NCBI GenBank assembly: GCA_040387375.1 | Contig: JAZKDW010000067.1 | Span: 1-49,123 of the forward strand | Source: JAZKDW01 sp040387375 | GTDB lineage: Bacteria; Pseudomonadota; Gammaproteobacteria; Burkholderiales; Burkholderiaceae_D | Length of the DNA: 49,123 bases | Reading direction: 5' to 3' | Shown here: one piece after another, positions 26,526-34,308 of the stretch | Numbering within the stretch: the first letter of the stretch is position 1 | How the letters are laid out: every line of letters begins with the position of its first letter | Position numbers and translations under genes: made by a program | Notes under the pieces: model-generated | What the model saw: only the letters and a program-made list of their open reading frames with translations | What the model was told of the DNA's origin: nothing | The model's database searches: none

Positions 26526-27698
26526 TTAGAACGAGTGGAAAATACCGACGATTGTCGATTGCTTTTCAGCCCACAGAGCAGCACGTGCGGTGCCTTCGTC
26601 TTTGCTACGACCGTGGTAGACATAAGCCATGGTACGCTTGCTCAACGAGTACTGAGCGCCGACTTGATAACCTTTTTCGTCAAACGTATTCACGCCAGCG
26701 GCTTCGGTTTTTGCACGGCCATAGCTACCGACCAGAGCGAATGCGCCGACAGGAACGCGCACACCAACTTGAGCCGACTTGTATTTCGAATTAACCGTAG
26801 TAGCAGCTGTGCCGCCGTCTTCACCGCTGTTGACCGAAGCGGTCAACTTGGCGACGCCGAAGTTATAGCTGAATGCGCCTTGAGTCAGTTTGCCGGTTCT
26901 TTCGCCCAGATTTGCGGACGCTGTGGTCGGGACTGCTACACCAAAAGCACTCAATCCAGTCAAAGATGCTGCGGTCGACCGGGATTTGGTTTGTGTGTGA
27001 GCCAGATCAGCGCTGATAGGACCCGCAGCATAGTTCAAACGCAGGCCAAGACGAGTGCCTTCGATTTTAGCGGTGCCAACTTCAATACTTTCACGGCCTG
27101 GGCTGTTTGCGCCGTATTGCACGGTTGCCTGGAAGCCTGAGAAGTTAGGTGTGATGTAAGTGATGCCGTTTGCACGAGTGCCGCCGACAACTTGCTGACC
27201 ATGCAGGTGATAGTTCTCTGCGCCGCGAACGCCTTCCGAAGTCGTGTTGTAGCCTGACAGGGAAGAAATGGAGTACAGGTTGGTGTACTGATAACCGATA
27301 CGGACTTCACCGAAGCCGCCAGACAGGCCAACCCACGATTGACGGTTGGTGCCGTTTGAATAGGCGCCGTTAGCTGCAGCGGACTGGCCGTCAACTTGAT
27401 GGCCAGCTGTTGCGGTACGGGTAGCGAACAGTTCGTCGTTGGTTGGGGAAATGCCTTGTTCGATCACGAAGTTGGCTTTCAGACCGCCGCCCAGATCTTC
27501 CGTACCACGGAAGCCGATGCGGTTGCCAGCAACAGCGCCGTCGGAGATGCCGCTGCTCTTCATTGAGCCGCCAGCGCCTTCGTCTTTATTTGCTTTGTAT
27601 CCGATGTCGGCAACGCCGTACACTGTAACGCTCGATTGAGCTTGGGCAGCACCAGCAAACGCGCCGAGGACTGCGATAGCGAGGATCGATTTTTTCAT
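26526..27698 (-). CDS. Trimeric general porin (Gram-negative porin family)
   Basis: This outer-membrane channel has a Sec signal ending AQAQS (cleavage near residue 20). The mature N-terminus SVTVYGVADIGYKAN is typical of the betaproteobacterial porin family. The 390-residue length gives 16 strands with loops, an FRGTEDLGGGLKANFVIEQG turn follows, and the last residue is Phe (GIFHSF), the BAM recognition signal. GGAG lies about eight bases before the ATG. The gene is divergent from coq7 and ends at a shared terminator. Codon use looks regular, as expected for a highly expressed gene. Confidence 0.93.
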   Translation of the reverse strand: MKKSILAIAVLGAFAGAAQAQSSVTVYGVADIGYKANKDEGAGGSMKSSGISDGAVAGNRIGFRGTEDLGGGLKANFVIEQGISPTNDELFATRTATAGHQVDGQSAAANGAYSNGTNRQSWVGLSGGFGEVRIGYQYTNLYSISSLSGYNTTSEGVRGAENYHLHGQQVVGGTRANGITYITPNFSGFQATVQYGANSPGRESIEVGTAKIEGTRLGLRLNYAAGPISADLAHTQTKSRSTAASLTGLSAFGVAVPTTASANLGERTGKLTQGAFSYNFGVAKLTASVNSGEDGGTAATTVNSKYKSAQVGVRVPVGAFALVGSYGRAKTEAAGVNTFDEKGYQVGAQYSLSKRTMAYVYHGRSKDEGTARAALWAEKQSTIVGIFHSF

Positions 27699-27936
27699 TA
27701 ATTAATCTCCAGAAGTTGTCGTGCTAAAATTTATTTTCCGCATGCAGCAAGGCCACTAGTGGTAACGCCCCTGCCGACACTTCCAATCGGTTGTTGATTA
27801 AGAAGCAGGGATCATTTCATCAAAATTTGTTTCCTTAAGCAAAGAGTATTTGGTTTTGATGGTGTTTTTGCGACATTGTGTCTCTTTTGTACAACGATTA
27901 AATCGAAATAAGTATTAAAATCACAATTATTGGACT

Positions 27937-28554
27937 ATGGATTTCTTGATAATCAGCCTGGATAAGGCCTTGCGTGTCATGGCGGGAATTGCTGAAGCGT
28001 CGCGGCCAAGTCCGGCGCTTGGAGTGGCGGACAGCATGCTGGATAGTTCAGAGCGGCAAAAAAGTGCTGCGCTGATGCGGGTCAATCATGTCGGCGAAGT
28101 ATGTGCGCAAGCCTTGTACGATGCGCAAGGACAGTTTGCGCAGAGCAATGAAATGAAGAAACAATTTAATGAGGCGGCGCGCGAAGAGCAGGATCATCTG
28201 GCATGGACGGCCGAGCGTTTGAAAGAACTCGGTTCCCGGCCCAGCCTGTTAAATCCGCTTTGGTATGGTGGCGCCTATGCGCTTGGTGCGCTAGCTGCCC
28301 GCCTGGGTGATGCTCGCAGCCTGGGTTTTGTGGTCGAGACCGAACGTCAGGTTGAGGCGCATCTGACTAGTCATTTGCAGCATTTGCCGCTTCAGGACGA
28401 AAAGTCGAGGGCTATCGTCGAACAGATGCGCGCCGATGAGGTTGCGCATGGCGCTTCTGCACAGGCCCTTGGCGCGGTTGACATGCCCGCGCCGGCGCGC
28501 AAGGTTATGGAAGCGATGGCAAAAATAATGACCACCACTGCGTACTATATATAG
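27937..28554 (+). CDS. coq7: 2-polyprenyl-3-methyl-6-methoxy-1,4-benzoquinol hydroxylase
   Basis: Coq7 is a membrane-associated di-iron hydroxylase that makes 5-demethoxyubiquinol into 5-hydroxyubiquinol, the penultimate ubiquinone step. The 205-residue product carries the carboxylate ligands expected for the family: NHVGEVCAQALY, AREEQDHLAW, ETERQVEAHL and RADEVAHG. The N-terminus MDFLIISLDKALR matches short bacterial Coq7. It is monocistronic and divergent from the porin gene across a 238-bp AT-rich gap. Confidence 0.93.
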   Translation: MDFLIISLDKALRVMAGIAEASRPSPALGVADSMLDSSERQKSAALMRVNHVGEVCAQALYDAQGQFAQSNEMKKQFNEAAREEQDHLAWTAERLKELGSRPSLLNPLWYGGAYALGALAARLGDARSLGFVVETERQVEAHLTSHLQHLPLQDEKSRAIVEQMRADEVAHGASAQALGAVDMPAPARKVMEAMAKIMTTTAYYI

Positions 28555-28582
28555 TGGGATAGTGGGATGTTCGTCAGTATTA

Positions 28583-28618
28583 CTGGCCGCGGTTAATTCA
28601 GTTTTTGCCGCCGGCCAG
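28583..28618. terminator. Stem-loop between convergent coq7 and OsmC genes
   Basis: CTGGCCGCGG (28583-28592) faces CCGCCGGCCAG (28608-28618) with one bulged base. No T-run follows on either strand, so it is a weak terminator candidate at best, but it sits where one is expected. Confidence 0.35.
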
Positions 28619-28631
28619 CAGGCATTGCTGT

Positions 28632-29078
28632 CTAAGCGGGGCTGATGTTATCGGCCGTGTCATCCACGATTTCAAATGAATGTGTCATTTCAGCCGTTTT
28701 CTCCAGCATGATGGAAGCGGAGCAGTATTTTTCGTGTGAAAGCTTGATGGCTCTTTCAACCAGGTTTTGCTTCAGATTGCGCCCACGCACGATGAAGTGA
28801 AAATGAATCCTGGTAAATACCTTCGGATCCTTTTCGGCCCGTTCGGATTTCAAAGTGACATCACAGCCGCGGATATCTTGGCCGCTTTTACGAAGGATTA
28901 ATACGACGTCATAGGCGGTGCATCCTCCGGTGCCGGCTAAAACGATCTCCATGGGGCGCGGTGCCAGATTACGTCCGCCGCCGTCGGGCGCGCCATCCAT
29001 GGCAAACACGTGGCCGGAACCGGTTTCGGCTAAAAAAGTCATGCCGGACAAGCCTGTCCAGCGTACGGTGCATTCCAT
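28632..29078 (-). CDS. OsmC family protein (YhfA-like)
   Basis: OsmC/Ohr proteins are small dimeric thiol peroxidases or related proteins. The 148-residue product has GGGRNLAPRPMEIVLAGTGGC (first cysteine) and HEKYCSASIML (second cysteine), the redox pair of the family. It looks more like YhfA than Ohr, and the YhfA function is unsettled. The chosen ATG begins MECTVRWTG and is preceded by GAGGAAA. It is divergent from rplM-rpsI. Confidence 0.88.
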   Translation of the reverse strand: MECTVRWTGLSGMTFLAETGSGHVFAMDGAPDGGGRNLAPRPMEIVLAGTGGCTAYDVVLILRKSGQDIRGCDVTLKSERAEKDPKVFTRIHFHFIVRGRNLKQNLVERAIKLSHEKYCSASIMLEKTAEMTHSFEIVDDTADNISPA

Positions 29079-29203
29079 TATTTCCTCATAAAGAGATAAG
29101 CAATCGCTATTGTAGCGTTTCAGGCAAATCGCATTTGGGGTGTAGACAGCCGGAGCATCAGCCCCTGTTTTGAAAAAAACATAAGGACTCCTTGTCATTA
29201 GAT

Positions 29204-29233
29204 TTGACGCCAACTCCTTGAAAAGGCTATACT
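29204..29233 (+). promoter_or_regulatory. Sigma-70 promoter of rplM-rpsI
   Basis: TTGACG (29204-29209) and TATACT (29228-29233) are separated by 18 bases. Transcription from about 29240 would give a leader of roughly 110 nt before rplM. Confidence 0.65.
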
Positions 29234-29240
29234 TTCAGGT

Positions 29241-29305
29241 TCTCCAGTTTGCTCATGGAGAGTTAACAAGGCAGAGTCTGCAAACCGTTATGTTATCGAT
29301 AACGG
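29241..29305 (+). promoter_or_regulatory. Structured rplM leader (two hairpins)
   Basis: TCTCCA (29241-29246) pairs with TGGAGA (29256-29261), and CCGTTAT (29285-29291) pairs with ATAACGG (29299-29305). Both lie in the leader between the promoter and rplM. L13 autoregulation is known in other bacteria, so a regulatory role is possible; this structure is not one I can assign to a known family. Confidence 0.45.
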
Positions 29306-29350
29306 CCAGAACCACCATTTTGAGCGAGTTACTCTAATTAGGAAGTCATC

Positions 29351-29779
29351 ATGAAAACCTTTTCCGCTAAAGGCCACGAGGTCAAGCGCGACTGGTTCGT
29401 GATTGACGCGACGGACAAAGTCCTCGGACGTGTTGCCAGCGAAGTGGCACTCCGACTGCGCGGCAAACACAAACCGGAATTTACTCCTCACGTCGACACG
29501 GGCGATTTCATCGTCGTGATCAATGCAGGCAAACTGCGCGTGACCGGCACCAAAGCAACGGAAAAAACATATTACCGTCACACCGGTTATCCGGGCGGTA
29601 TCTATGAAACCAACTTCCTGAAAATGCAGCAGCGTTTTCCAGGTCGCGCGCTTGAAAAAGCGGTCAAGGGCATGTTGCCTAAAGGCCCGCTCGGCTATGC
29701 AATGATCAAAAAGCTCAAAGTATATGCAGAAGCGACCCATCCGCACTCCGCGCAGCAACCTAAAGTACTCGAACTCTAA
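29351..29779 (+). CDS. rplM: 50S ribosomal protein L13
   Basis: L13 is a large-subunit protein needed early in assembly. The 142-residue product is full length, starting MKTFSAKGHEVKRDWFVIDA with the signature GMLPKGPLGYAMIKKLKVY near the C-terminus. It is the first gene of the rplM-rpsI operon, with a 9-bp gap to rpsI and a good ribosome site (AATTAGGAAG). Confidence 0.98.
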   Translation: MKTFSAKGHEVKRDWFVIDATDKVLGRVASEVALRLRGKHKPEFTPHVDTGDFIVVINAGKLRVTGTKATEKTYYRHTGYPGGIYETNFLKMQQRFPGRALEKAVKGMLPKGPLGYAMIKKLKVYAEATHPHSAQQPKVLEL

Positions 29780-29788
29780 GGAAAAGAC

Positions 29789-30181
29789 ATGATCGGTAAC
29801 TACAATTATGGAACCGGCCGTCGCAAGAGTGCAGTGGCTCGCGTTTTCATTAAATCCGGCTCTGGCCAAATCGTCGTCAACGGCAAACCTGCGAATGAAT
29901 ATTTTTCGCGCGAAACCGGTTTGATGGTCATTCGTCAGCCTCTTGAGCTGACCAACAATGTCGGCACTTTCGACATCATGGTCAACGTCAACGGCGGCGG
30001 CGAATCTGGCCAGGCTGGCGCGGTTCGTCATGGCATTACCCGTGCGCTGATCGATTACGACGCCACGCTCAAGCCGGAACTGGCTAAAGCAGGCTTTGTT
30101 ACCCGCGATGCCCGTGAAGTCGAACGTAAGAAAGTCGGCCTGCGTAAAGCACGTCGGGCCAAGCAGTTCTCCAAGCGCTAA
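29789..30181 (+). CDS. rpsI: 30S ribosomal protein S9
   Basis: S9 contacts the P-site tRNA with its basic tail. The 130-residue product contains YGTGRRKSAVARVF and GQAGAVRHGITRAL and ends in the expected KKVGLRKARRAKQFSKR tail. It is the second gene of the operon, with TAAGGA upstream, and is followed by a strong terminator. Confidence 0.98.
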   Translation: MIGNYNYGTGRRKSAVARVFIKSGSGQIVVNGKPANEYFSRETGLMVIRQPLELTNNVGTFDIMVNVNGGGESGQAGAVRHGITRALIDYDATLKPELAKAGFVTRDAREVERKKVGLRKARRAKQFSKR

Positions 30182-30200
30182 TCTGCGTTTCAGAACATCG

Positions 30201-30235
30201 AAAAGCTGCCAGGTTTGCGCCTGGCAGCTTTTTTT
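30201..30235 (+). terminator. Terminator of rplM-rpsI
   Basis: AAAAGCTGCCAGG (30201-30213) pairs with CCTGGCAGCTTTT (30220-30232) and continues into a T-run, 20 bp after rpsI. Confidence 0.92.
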
Positions 30236-30343
30236 ACGTTCTGATTTTGGGTGGACACTTAACATCATCCTGCCTTGACGGAGGCAGATCAGGCTCCGCC
30301 TGTTAAAATCAAATTCAGGTAAAGATCCACGCAAGGGAAAAAC

Positions 30344-31387
30344 ATGATTAAAGTCGGTATTGTCGGCGGTACGGGATATACAGGCGTTGAGCTGCTTCGT
30401 TTATTGGCTCCGCATCCACAAGTGCAGTTGAAGGCGATTACCTCGCGTAAAGAAGATGGCATGCCTGTTGCGGACATGTTTCCGTCGCTGCGCGGTTATG
30501 TGTCGCTCGCATTTTCTGCGCCTGAAAAGGCTAAATTAACAGAATGTGATGTTGTCTTTTTTGCTACGCCGCATGGCGTCGCCATGGCGCAGGCGCCGGA
30601 ATTGCTGGCCGCCGGTGTCAAAGTCATCGACCTCGCTGCGGACTTCCGCTTGAAAGACACGGCGGTATTCGAAAAATGGTATGGCATGCCGCACTCCTGC
30701 CCGGGCATTCTGGAAGAAGCGGTATATGGCTTGCCTGAAGTAAATCGCGAGGCAATCAAACAGGCGCGCATTATCGGTCTGCCGGGCTGTTATCCGACTA
30801 CGATGCAACTCGGCTATGCACCGCTGCTGGCCCAGGGAAAGCCACTCGTCAACGAAGCGGCGCTGATCGCCGATTGCAAATCAGGCGTGTCGGGTGCGGG
30901 CCGCAAGGCTGAAGTGTCAACATTGCTGGCGGAAGCGGCTGATAATTTCAAGGCATATGGCGTCAAAGGCCATCGTCACCTGCCGGAAACGGTGCAGGGA
31001 TTGCAAGCGATCGCAGGCCGCCAGATAGGATTGACCTTCGTGCCGCACCTCGTGCCCATGATTCGCGGGATTCATTCGACACTGTATGCCTCGATTTTGC
31101 CGGAGGCGCGTGATCTCGATTTCCAGGCTTTGTACGAAAATCATTTCAGGCACGACAGGTTCGTCGATGTGCTGCCAGCGGGCAGTCACCCTGAAACACG
31201 ATCGGTTCGTGCCTCCAACATGCTCCGTATCGCGATACACCGGCCCGGCAACGGAGATTTGCTGGTTATCCTGGTCGTGGAAGACAATCTGGTGAAAGGT
31301 GCAGCCGGGCAGGGAGTGCAGTGCATGAACATCATGTTTGGCCTGGATGAGACGACCGGACTGATGCAGGTTCCGGTGATGCCATAA
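30344..31387 (+). CDS. argC: N-acetyl-gamma-glutamyl-phosphate reductase
   Basis: ArgC reduces N-acetylglutamyl phosphate to the semialdehyde with NADPH, the third step of arginine synthesis. The 347-residue product starts with the Rossmann motif GIVGGTGYTGVELLRLL. It has the catalytic cysteine in GLPGCYPTT (Cys149), SGVSGAGRKAE and the C-terminal HLVPMIRGIHSTLY with its catalytic histidine. It leads a same-strand run with the DUF6776-like gene (34-bp gap), bactofilin and erpA. No arginine repressor site was recognised. Confidence 0.96.
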   Translation: MIKVGIVGGTGYTGVELLRLLAPHPQVQLKAITSRKEDGMPVADMFPSLRGYVSLAFSAPEKAKLTECDVVFFATPHGVAMAQAPELLAAGVKVIDLAADFRLKDTAVFEKWYGMPHSCPGILEEAVYGLPEVNREAIKQARIIGLPGCYPTTMQLGYAPLLAQGKPLVNEAALIADCKSGVSGAGRKAEVSTLLAEAADNFKAYGVKGHRHLPETVQGLQAIAGRQIGLTFVPHLVPMIRGIHSTLYASILPEARDLDFQALYENHFRHDRFVDVLPAGSHPETRSVRASNMLRIAIHRPGNGDLLVILVVEDNLVKGAAGQGVQCMNIMFGLDETTGLMQVPVMP

Positions 31388-31421
31388 GCTGCGCCACGAT
31401 CAGAGTCCGGCTAGTCAATCC

Positions 31422-32153
31422 ATGAAATTCAAATTGTGGTTGCGGCGCCAGTCGATTTCGGCGCCAAAGATGACGATCAGGACAGATTTCGCCTGGCCCT
31501 TGAAAATTGCATTTATTGCAGTCGTCCTGGGTTTGGGCGCTGCAATGGCGATGTGGGCTTATGATTTGGGACGCAGCTTTACCGGCTTTACCCAAGGTCC
31601 TGCTAAATCGGAATTAGCACCACTCAAGCAGCAGATTGAACAACTCACAAAAGAGCGGGATCAGTTTTCAAGCACGGTAAACGCGGCGGAAAGCCAGCTT
31701 AATATCGTGCGTTCGGCACAACAGCAGCTTGCGGCGCAAGTCAAAGTGTTGGAAACTGAAAAAGCGATACTCAAAGAAGATCTAGCTTTTTTTGAAAGCC
31801 TCCTGCCCGTCAATGCACGTTCCAACGGCATTGCCATCCGGCGCATAGAAGCTGAAATTATTACTCCGAATCAGTTTCGTTACCGCCTGCTGGTAATGCA
31901 AGGCACTAAAAGTCAACCTGAATTCGATGGGAATTTGCAATTTGCTGTTAGCGTTGTTCAGAATGGTAAAAATGCCATGATCCTTTTCCCCGACGCCAAG
32001 CCGGTCGAAGCGGACAAGTTCAAGCTGAAGTTCAGGCATTATCAGCGCATTGAAGGAATTGTGACTTTGCCGGAGGGAGTATCGATCAAGGCGGTTCAGG
32101 CGCGTGTACTCGAAAGAGGCCAGATTCGCGCGCAGCAAGCTGCCAATTTGTAA
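31422..32153 (+). CDS. DUF6776-like membrane coiled-coil protein
   Basis: The 243-residue product has a basic N-terminus, one membrane helix at about residues 27-47, a coiled coil at about 64-119 (KQQIEQLTKERDQFSS onward), and a globular C-terminal domain facing the periplasm (RRIEAEIITPNQFRYRLLVMQ). I associate this layout with DUF6776, found upstream of bactofilin genes in Betaproteobacteria; function is unknown. Only 12 bases separate it from the bactofilin start, so the two are probably translated together. It may anchor or signal from the bactofilin scaffold, which is inference. Confidence 0.75.
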   Translation: MKFKLWLRRQSISAPKMTIRTDFAWPLKIAFIAVVLGLGAAMAMWAYDLGRSFTGFTQGPAKSELAPLKQQIEQLTKERDQFSSTVNAAESQLNIVRSAQQQLAAQVKVLETEKAILKEDLAFFESLLPVNARSNGIAIRRIEAEIITPNQFRYRLLVMQGTKSQPEFDGNLQFAVSVVQNGKNAMILFPDAKPVEADKFKLKFRHYQRIEGIVTLPEGVSIKAVQARVLERGQIRAQQAANL

Positions 32154-32165
32154 AGGAGAGCCATT

Positions 32166-32570
32166 TTGTTCGGCCACAAAACAAAGAGTACGATCGATAG
32201 TCTTATTGGCCTGTCGACCAAAATTGAAGGCAATGTCTACTTCAAGGGGGGCTTGCGCATCGATGGTCACATCTGTGGCAATGTCATTGCGGACCCGAGC
32301 CAGCCCAGCATGCTTGTTATTTCCGAACAAGCCAGGATCGAAGGCGAAGTCCGAGCCGCACATCTGGTGGTCAATGGCCAGATTACCGGCCTTGTTTTTT
32401 CATCCGAGCTTCTTGAATTGCAGCCAAAAGGCCGCATAACTGGAGATGTGTTTTACAAAGCGCTGGAAATGCACGGCGGCGCTTTGGTTGATGGCAAGTT
32501 GACCCATAACCAATCGGAAGACCCGCTTTTAAAGCTCGCGCCGCCAAAACTTGCCGTGACCAATGCATGA
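32166..32570 (+). CDS. Bactofilin (polymer-forming cytoskeletal protein)
   Basis: Bactofilins form nucleotide-free filaments of right-handed beta-helices at the membrane and often recruit cell-wall enzymes. The 134-residue product has the repeat pattern: KIEGNVYFKGGLRIDGHICGNV, then EGEVRAAHLVVNGQITGLV and GRITGDVFYKALEMHGGALVDGKL. The start is TTG at 32166, giving MFGHKTKSTIDSLIG, with AAAGGAGAG just upstream. The C-terminal tail is short and Pro/Lys-containing. An M23 peptidase gene, the common partner of bactofilins, lies 2 kb away beyond erpA and anmK. Confidence 0.9.
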   Translation: MFGHKTKSTIDSLIGLSTKIEGNVYFKGGLRIDGHICGNVIADPSQPSMLVISEQARIEGEVRAAHLVVNGQITGLVFSSELLELQPKGRITGDVFYKALEMHGGALVDGKLTHNQSEDPLLKLAPPKLAVTNA

Positions 32571-32635
32571 TCTGCGCTAACGAACTATAATTGAGTCTGT
32601 ATTACCCTATTTTGCTTGTTTGGCAGGAGCCCAAA

Positions 32636-32986
32636 ATGAATGCAGTTGCCGAAATGCCCGCACCGATTGTCTTTAGCGATAGTGCCGCAAACAAAGTTGC
32701 GCAGCTAATTGAAGAGGAAGGCAATCCTGATCTGAAATTACGTGTATTCGTACAAGGCGGCGGTTGCTCCGGTTTTCAGTATGGTTTTACCTTTGATGAA
32801 ATTGTGAATGAAGACGACACCACAATGACAAAAAATGGTGTGCATTTGCTGATTGATTCGATGAGTTATCAATATCTGGTCGGTGCGGAAATCGACTACA
32901 AGGATGACCTCGAAGGAGCGCAGTTCGTGATTAAAAATCCGAATGCGACTACGACCTGTGGTTGCGGTTCGTCTTTCTCCGCCTGA
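32636..32986 (+). CDS. erpA: Iron-sulfur cluster insertion protein ErpA
   Basis: ErpA is an A-type carrier that delivers [Fe-S] clusters to apoproteins, such as those of isoprenoid synthesis. The 116-residue product has the three ligand cysteines: one in VQGGGCSGFQYGF and two in TTCGCGSSFSA at the end. The ATG has CAGGAG six bases upstream. It is the last of the plus-strand run and ends at a bidirectional terminator. Confidence 0.94.
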   Translation: MNAVAEMPAPIVFSDSAANKVAQLIEEEGNPDLKLRVFVQGGGCSGFQYGFTFDEIVNEDDTTMTKNGVHLLIDSMSYQYLVGAEIDYKDDLEGAQFVIKNPNATTTCGCGSSFSA

Positions 32987-33026
32987 GGTTTTTCACGCCC
33001 GGATATCTATCCTGGAATTGGCATAA

Positions 33027-33054
33027 AAAAAGCGCAGATATTTCTGCGCTTTTT
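33027..33054. terminator. Bidirectional terminator between erpA and anmK
   Basis: AAAAAGCGCAGA (33027-33038) pairs perfectly with TCTGCGCTTTTT (33043-33054) around a TATT loop, between convergent genes. Confidence 0.92.
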
Positions 33055-33072
33055 ACATTCAGCATCCAACGC

Positions 33073-34209
33073 TCAAGCCGGATAGAGCGCTCCCAAGACC
33101 CGCAAACCCCTGGCGCCCGTGACAGCCGGCAGATTGCCCGCCTGCCGCTCGGTGAAGCGATGTGCCAGCCATGCAAAGGCAAGCGCCTCTACATGATTGG
33201 GTGATATGCCCAGTGTGTCGGATGATCGAACCACCGCGGTCTGATTGCGCGCTGCCAGGGCTTGCTGCAATTGACGCATCAGGTACCCGTTATACGCACC
33301 GCCCCCGCACACATAAACAGTTCTGGTCCCGTGTGCATGATCGGCAATCGCATTGGCCACGGTCGTTGCGGTAAAGGCCGCCAGGGTCGCCTGCACATCG
33401 GCGGGTCTGGCATCCGGGAATGCCGCAAGTCGGCTCGCCAGCCAGGATGTATGAAACAGGTCCCGGCCCGTGCTTTTGGGCGGCGCCAGCGCAAAGAAGG
33501 GTTCGTCGCACAAGCATGTCAACAATTCCCCAATGACCGTGCCGCTGGCGGCCCAGGCGCCATCATCGTCGTATGCTTTTCCAAGGCGCTGCCCGATCCA
33601 GGCATCCATCAACACATTGCCGGGGCCGGTATCAAAGCCGGTGACGGTTCCATGGCTGCCATTTTGCAAAATGCTGATGTTGCTGATGCCGCCGATATTG
33701 ACCACCACACGGGTATCGGCCGGATCCGCAAACAGCGCTTGATGGAAGGCGGGTACCAGTGGCGCACCCTGGCCGCCGGCAGCGATATCGCGGCTGCGGA
33801 AATCGGCGATCACGTCAATTCCAGTCAGTTCGGCAAGAAGCGCGGGATGATTGGTTTGGCGGGTATATCCCAATGCGGGTTGATGACGAATGGTTTGCCC
33901 ATGCACACCGATGGCCCGAATGGTGTGCGGCAGGGCGCCGGCGTGCATCAACAATTGTGAGATACATTCAGCGTAACGTTGCGTGAGGATATTGGCGGCC
34001 AGAGCTTCACGGTGTATTTCATTGTCGCCTGCCGTTTGCAGAGCCATAAGATCGGCGCGCAGCGATGCCGAAAAGGGAACATGGGCGGCGGCCAGCGTCG
34101 CCACATGGCCATGCGAAAAATCGCGGGGGAAGGAGGCGAGCACGCCGTCCACGCCATCCAGGCTGGTGCCCGACATGAGGCCGATAAACAGGTTGCTGCT
34201 GGAAGGCAT
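33073..34209 (-). CDS. anmK: Anhydro-N-acetylmuramic acid kinase
   Basis: AnmK phosphorylates and opens 1,6-anhydro-MurNAc recovered from peptidoglycan turnover, giving MurNAc-6-phosphate. The 378-residue product begins MPSSSNLFIGLMSGTSLDGVDGVL, the family ATP-binding signature. It has GVHGQTIRHQP, VVNIGGISNISIL, GFDTGPGNVLMD and VCGGGAYNGYLM. I chose the ATG at 34207-34209; an ATG 12 codons upstream (34245) would lie across a terminator hairpin. It follows the M23 peptidase gene on the same strand. Confidence 0.94.
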   Translation of the reverse strand: MPSSSNLFIGLMSGTSLDGVDGVLASFPRDFSHGHVATLAAAHVPFSASLRADLMALQTAGDNEIHREALAANILTQRYAECISQLLMHAGALPHTIRAIGVHGQTIRHQPALGYTRQTNHPALLAELTGIDVIADFRSRDIAAGGQGAPLVPAFHQALFADPADTRVVVNIGGISNISILQNGSHGTVTGFDTGPGNVLMDAWIGQRLGKAYDDDGAWAASGTVIGELLTCLCDEPFFALAPPKSTGRDLFHTSWLASRLAAFPDARPADVQATLAAFTATTVANAIADHAHGTRTVYVCGGGAYNGYLMRQLQQALAARNQTAVVRSSDTLGISPNHVEALAFAWLAHRFTERQAGNLPAVTGARGLRVLGALYPA

Positions 34210-34217
34210 AAAGGTCC

Positions 34218-34266
34218 AAAAAAAAGCCGTTCGCGAAGTGCCCATTCTACCCCGGGCCGCGAACGG
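34218..34266 (-). terminator. Intrinsic terminator directly upstream of anmK
   Basis: On the minus strand CCGTTCGCG (34266-34258) pairs with CGCGAACGG (34235-34227) around a 22-nt loop and runs into eight T (34225-34218). The T-run ends eight bases before the anmK start codon. It would end the M23 transcript or attenuate anmK. Confidence 0.7.
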
Positions 34267-34308
34267 TTTGGATTGCTGCCTGCCCGCCGTGCAGCGGGCA
34301 GAAGCCGA

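Noticed and set aside
28552..28567. AGTGGGAT direct repeat after coq7
   Set aside because: Two short tandem copies only, with no further copies or associated feature.
29288..30334. 348-codon minus-strand frame across rplM and rpsI
   Set aside because: It is antisense to two ribosomal protein genes and is a by-product of their codon use.
34281..34300. TGCCCGC/GCGGGCA hairpin just after the M23 gene as a terminator
   Set aside because: There is no T-run on the minus strand. The stem at 34227-34266 with eight T is the better terminator.
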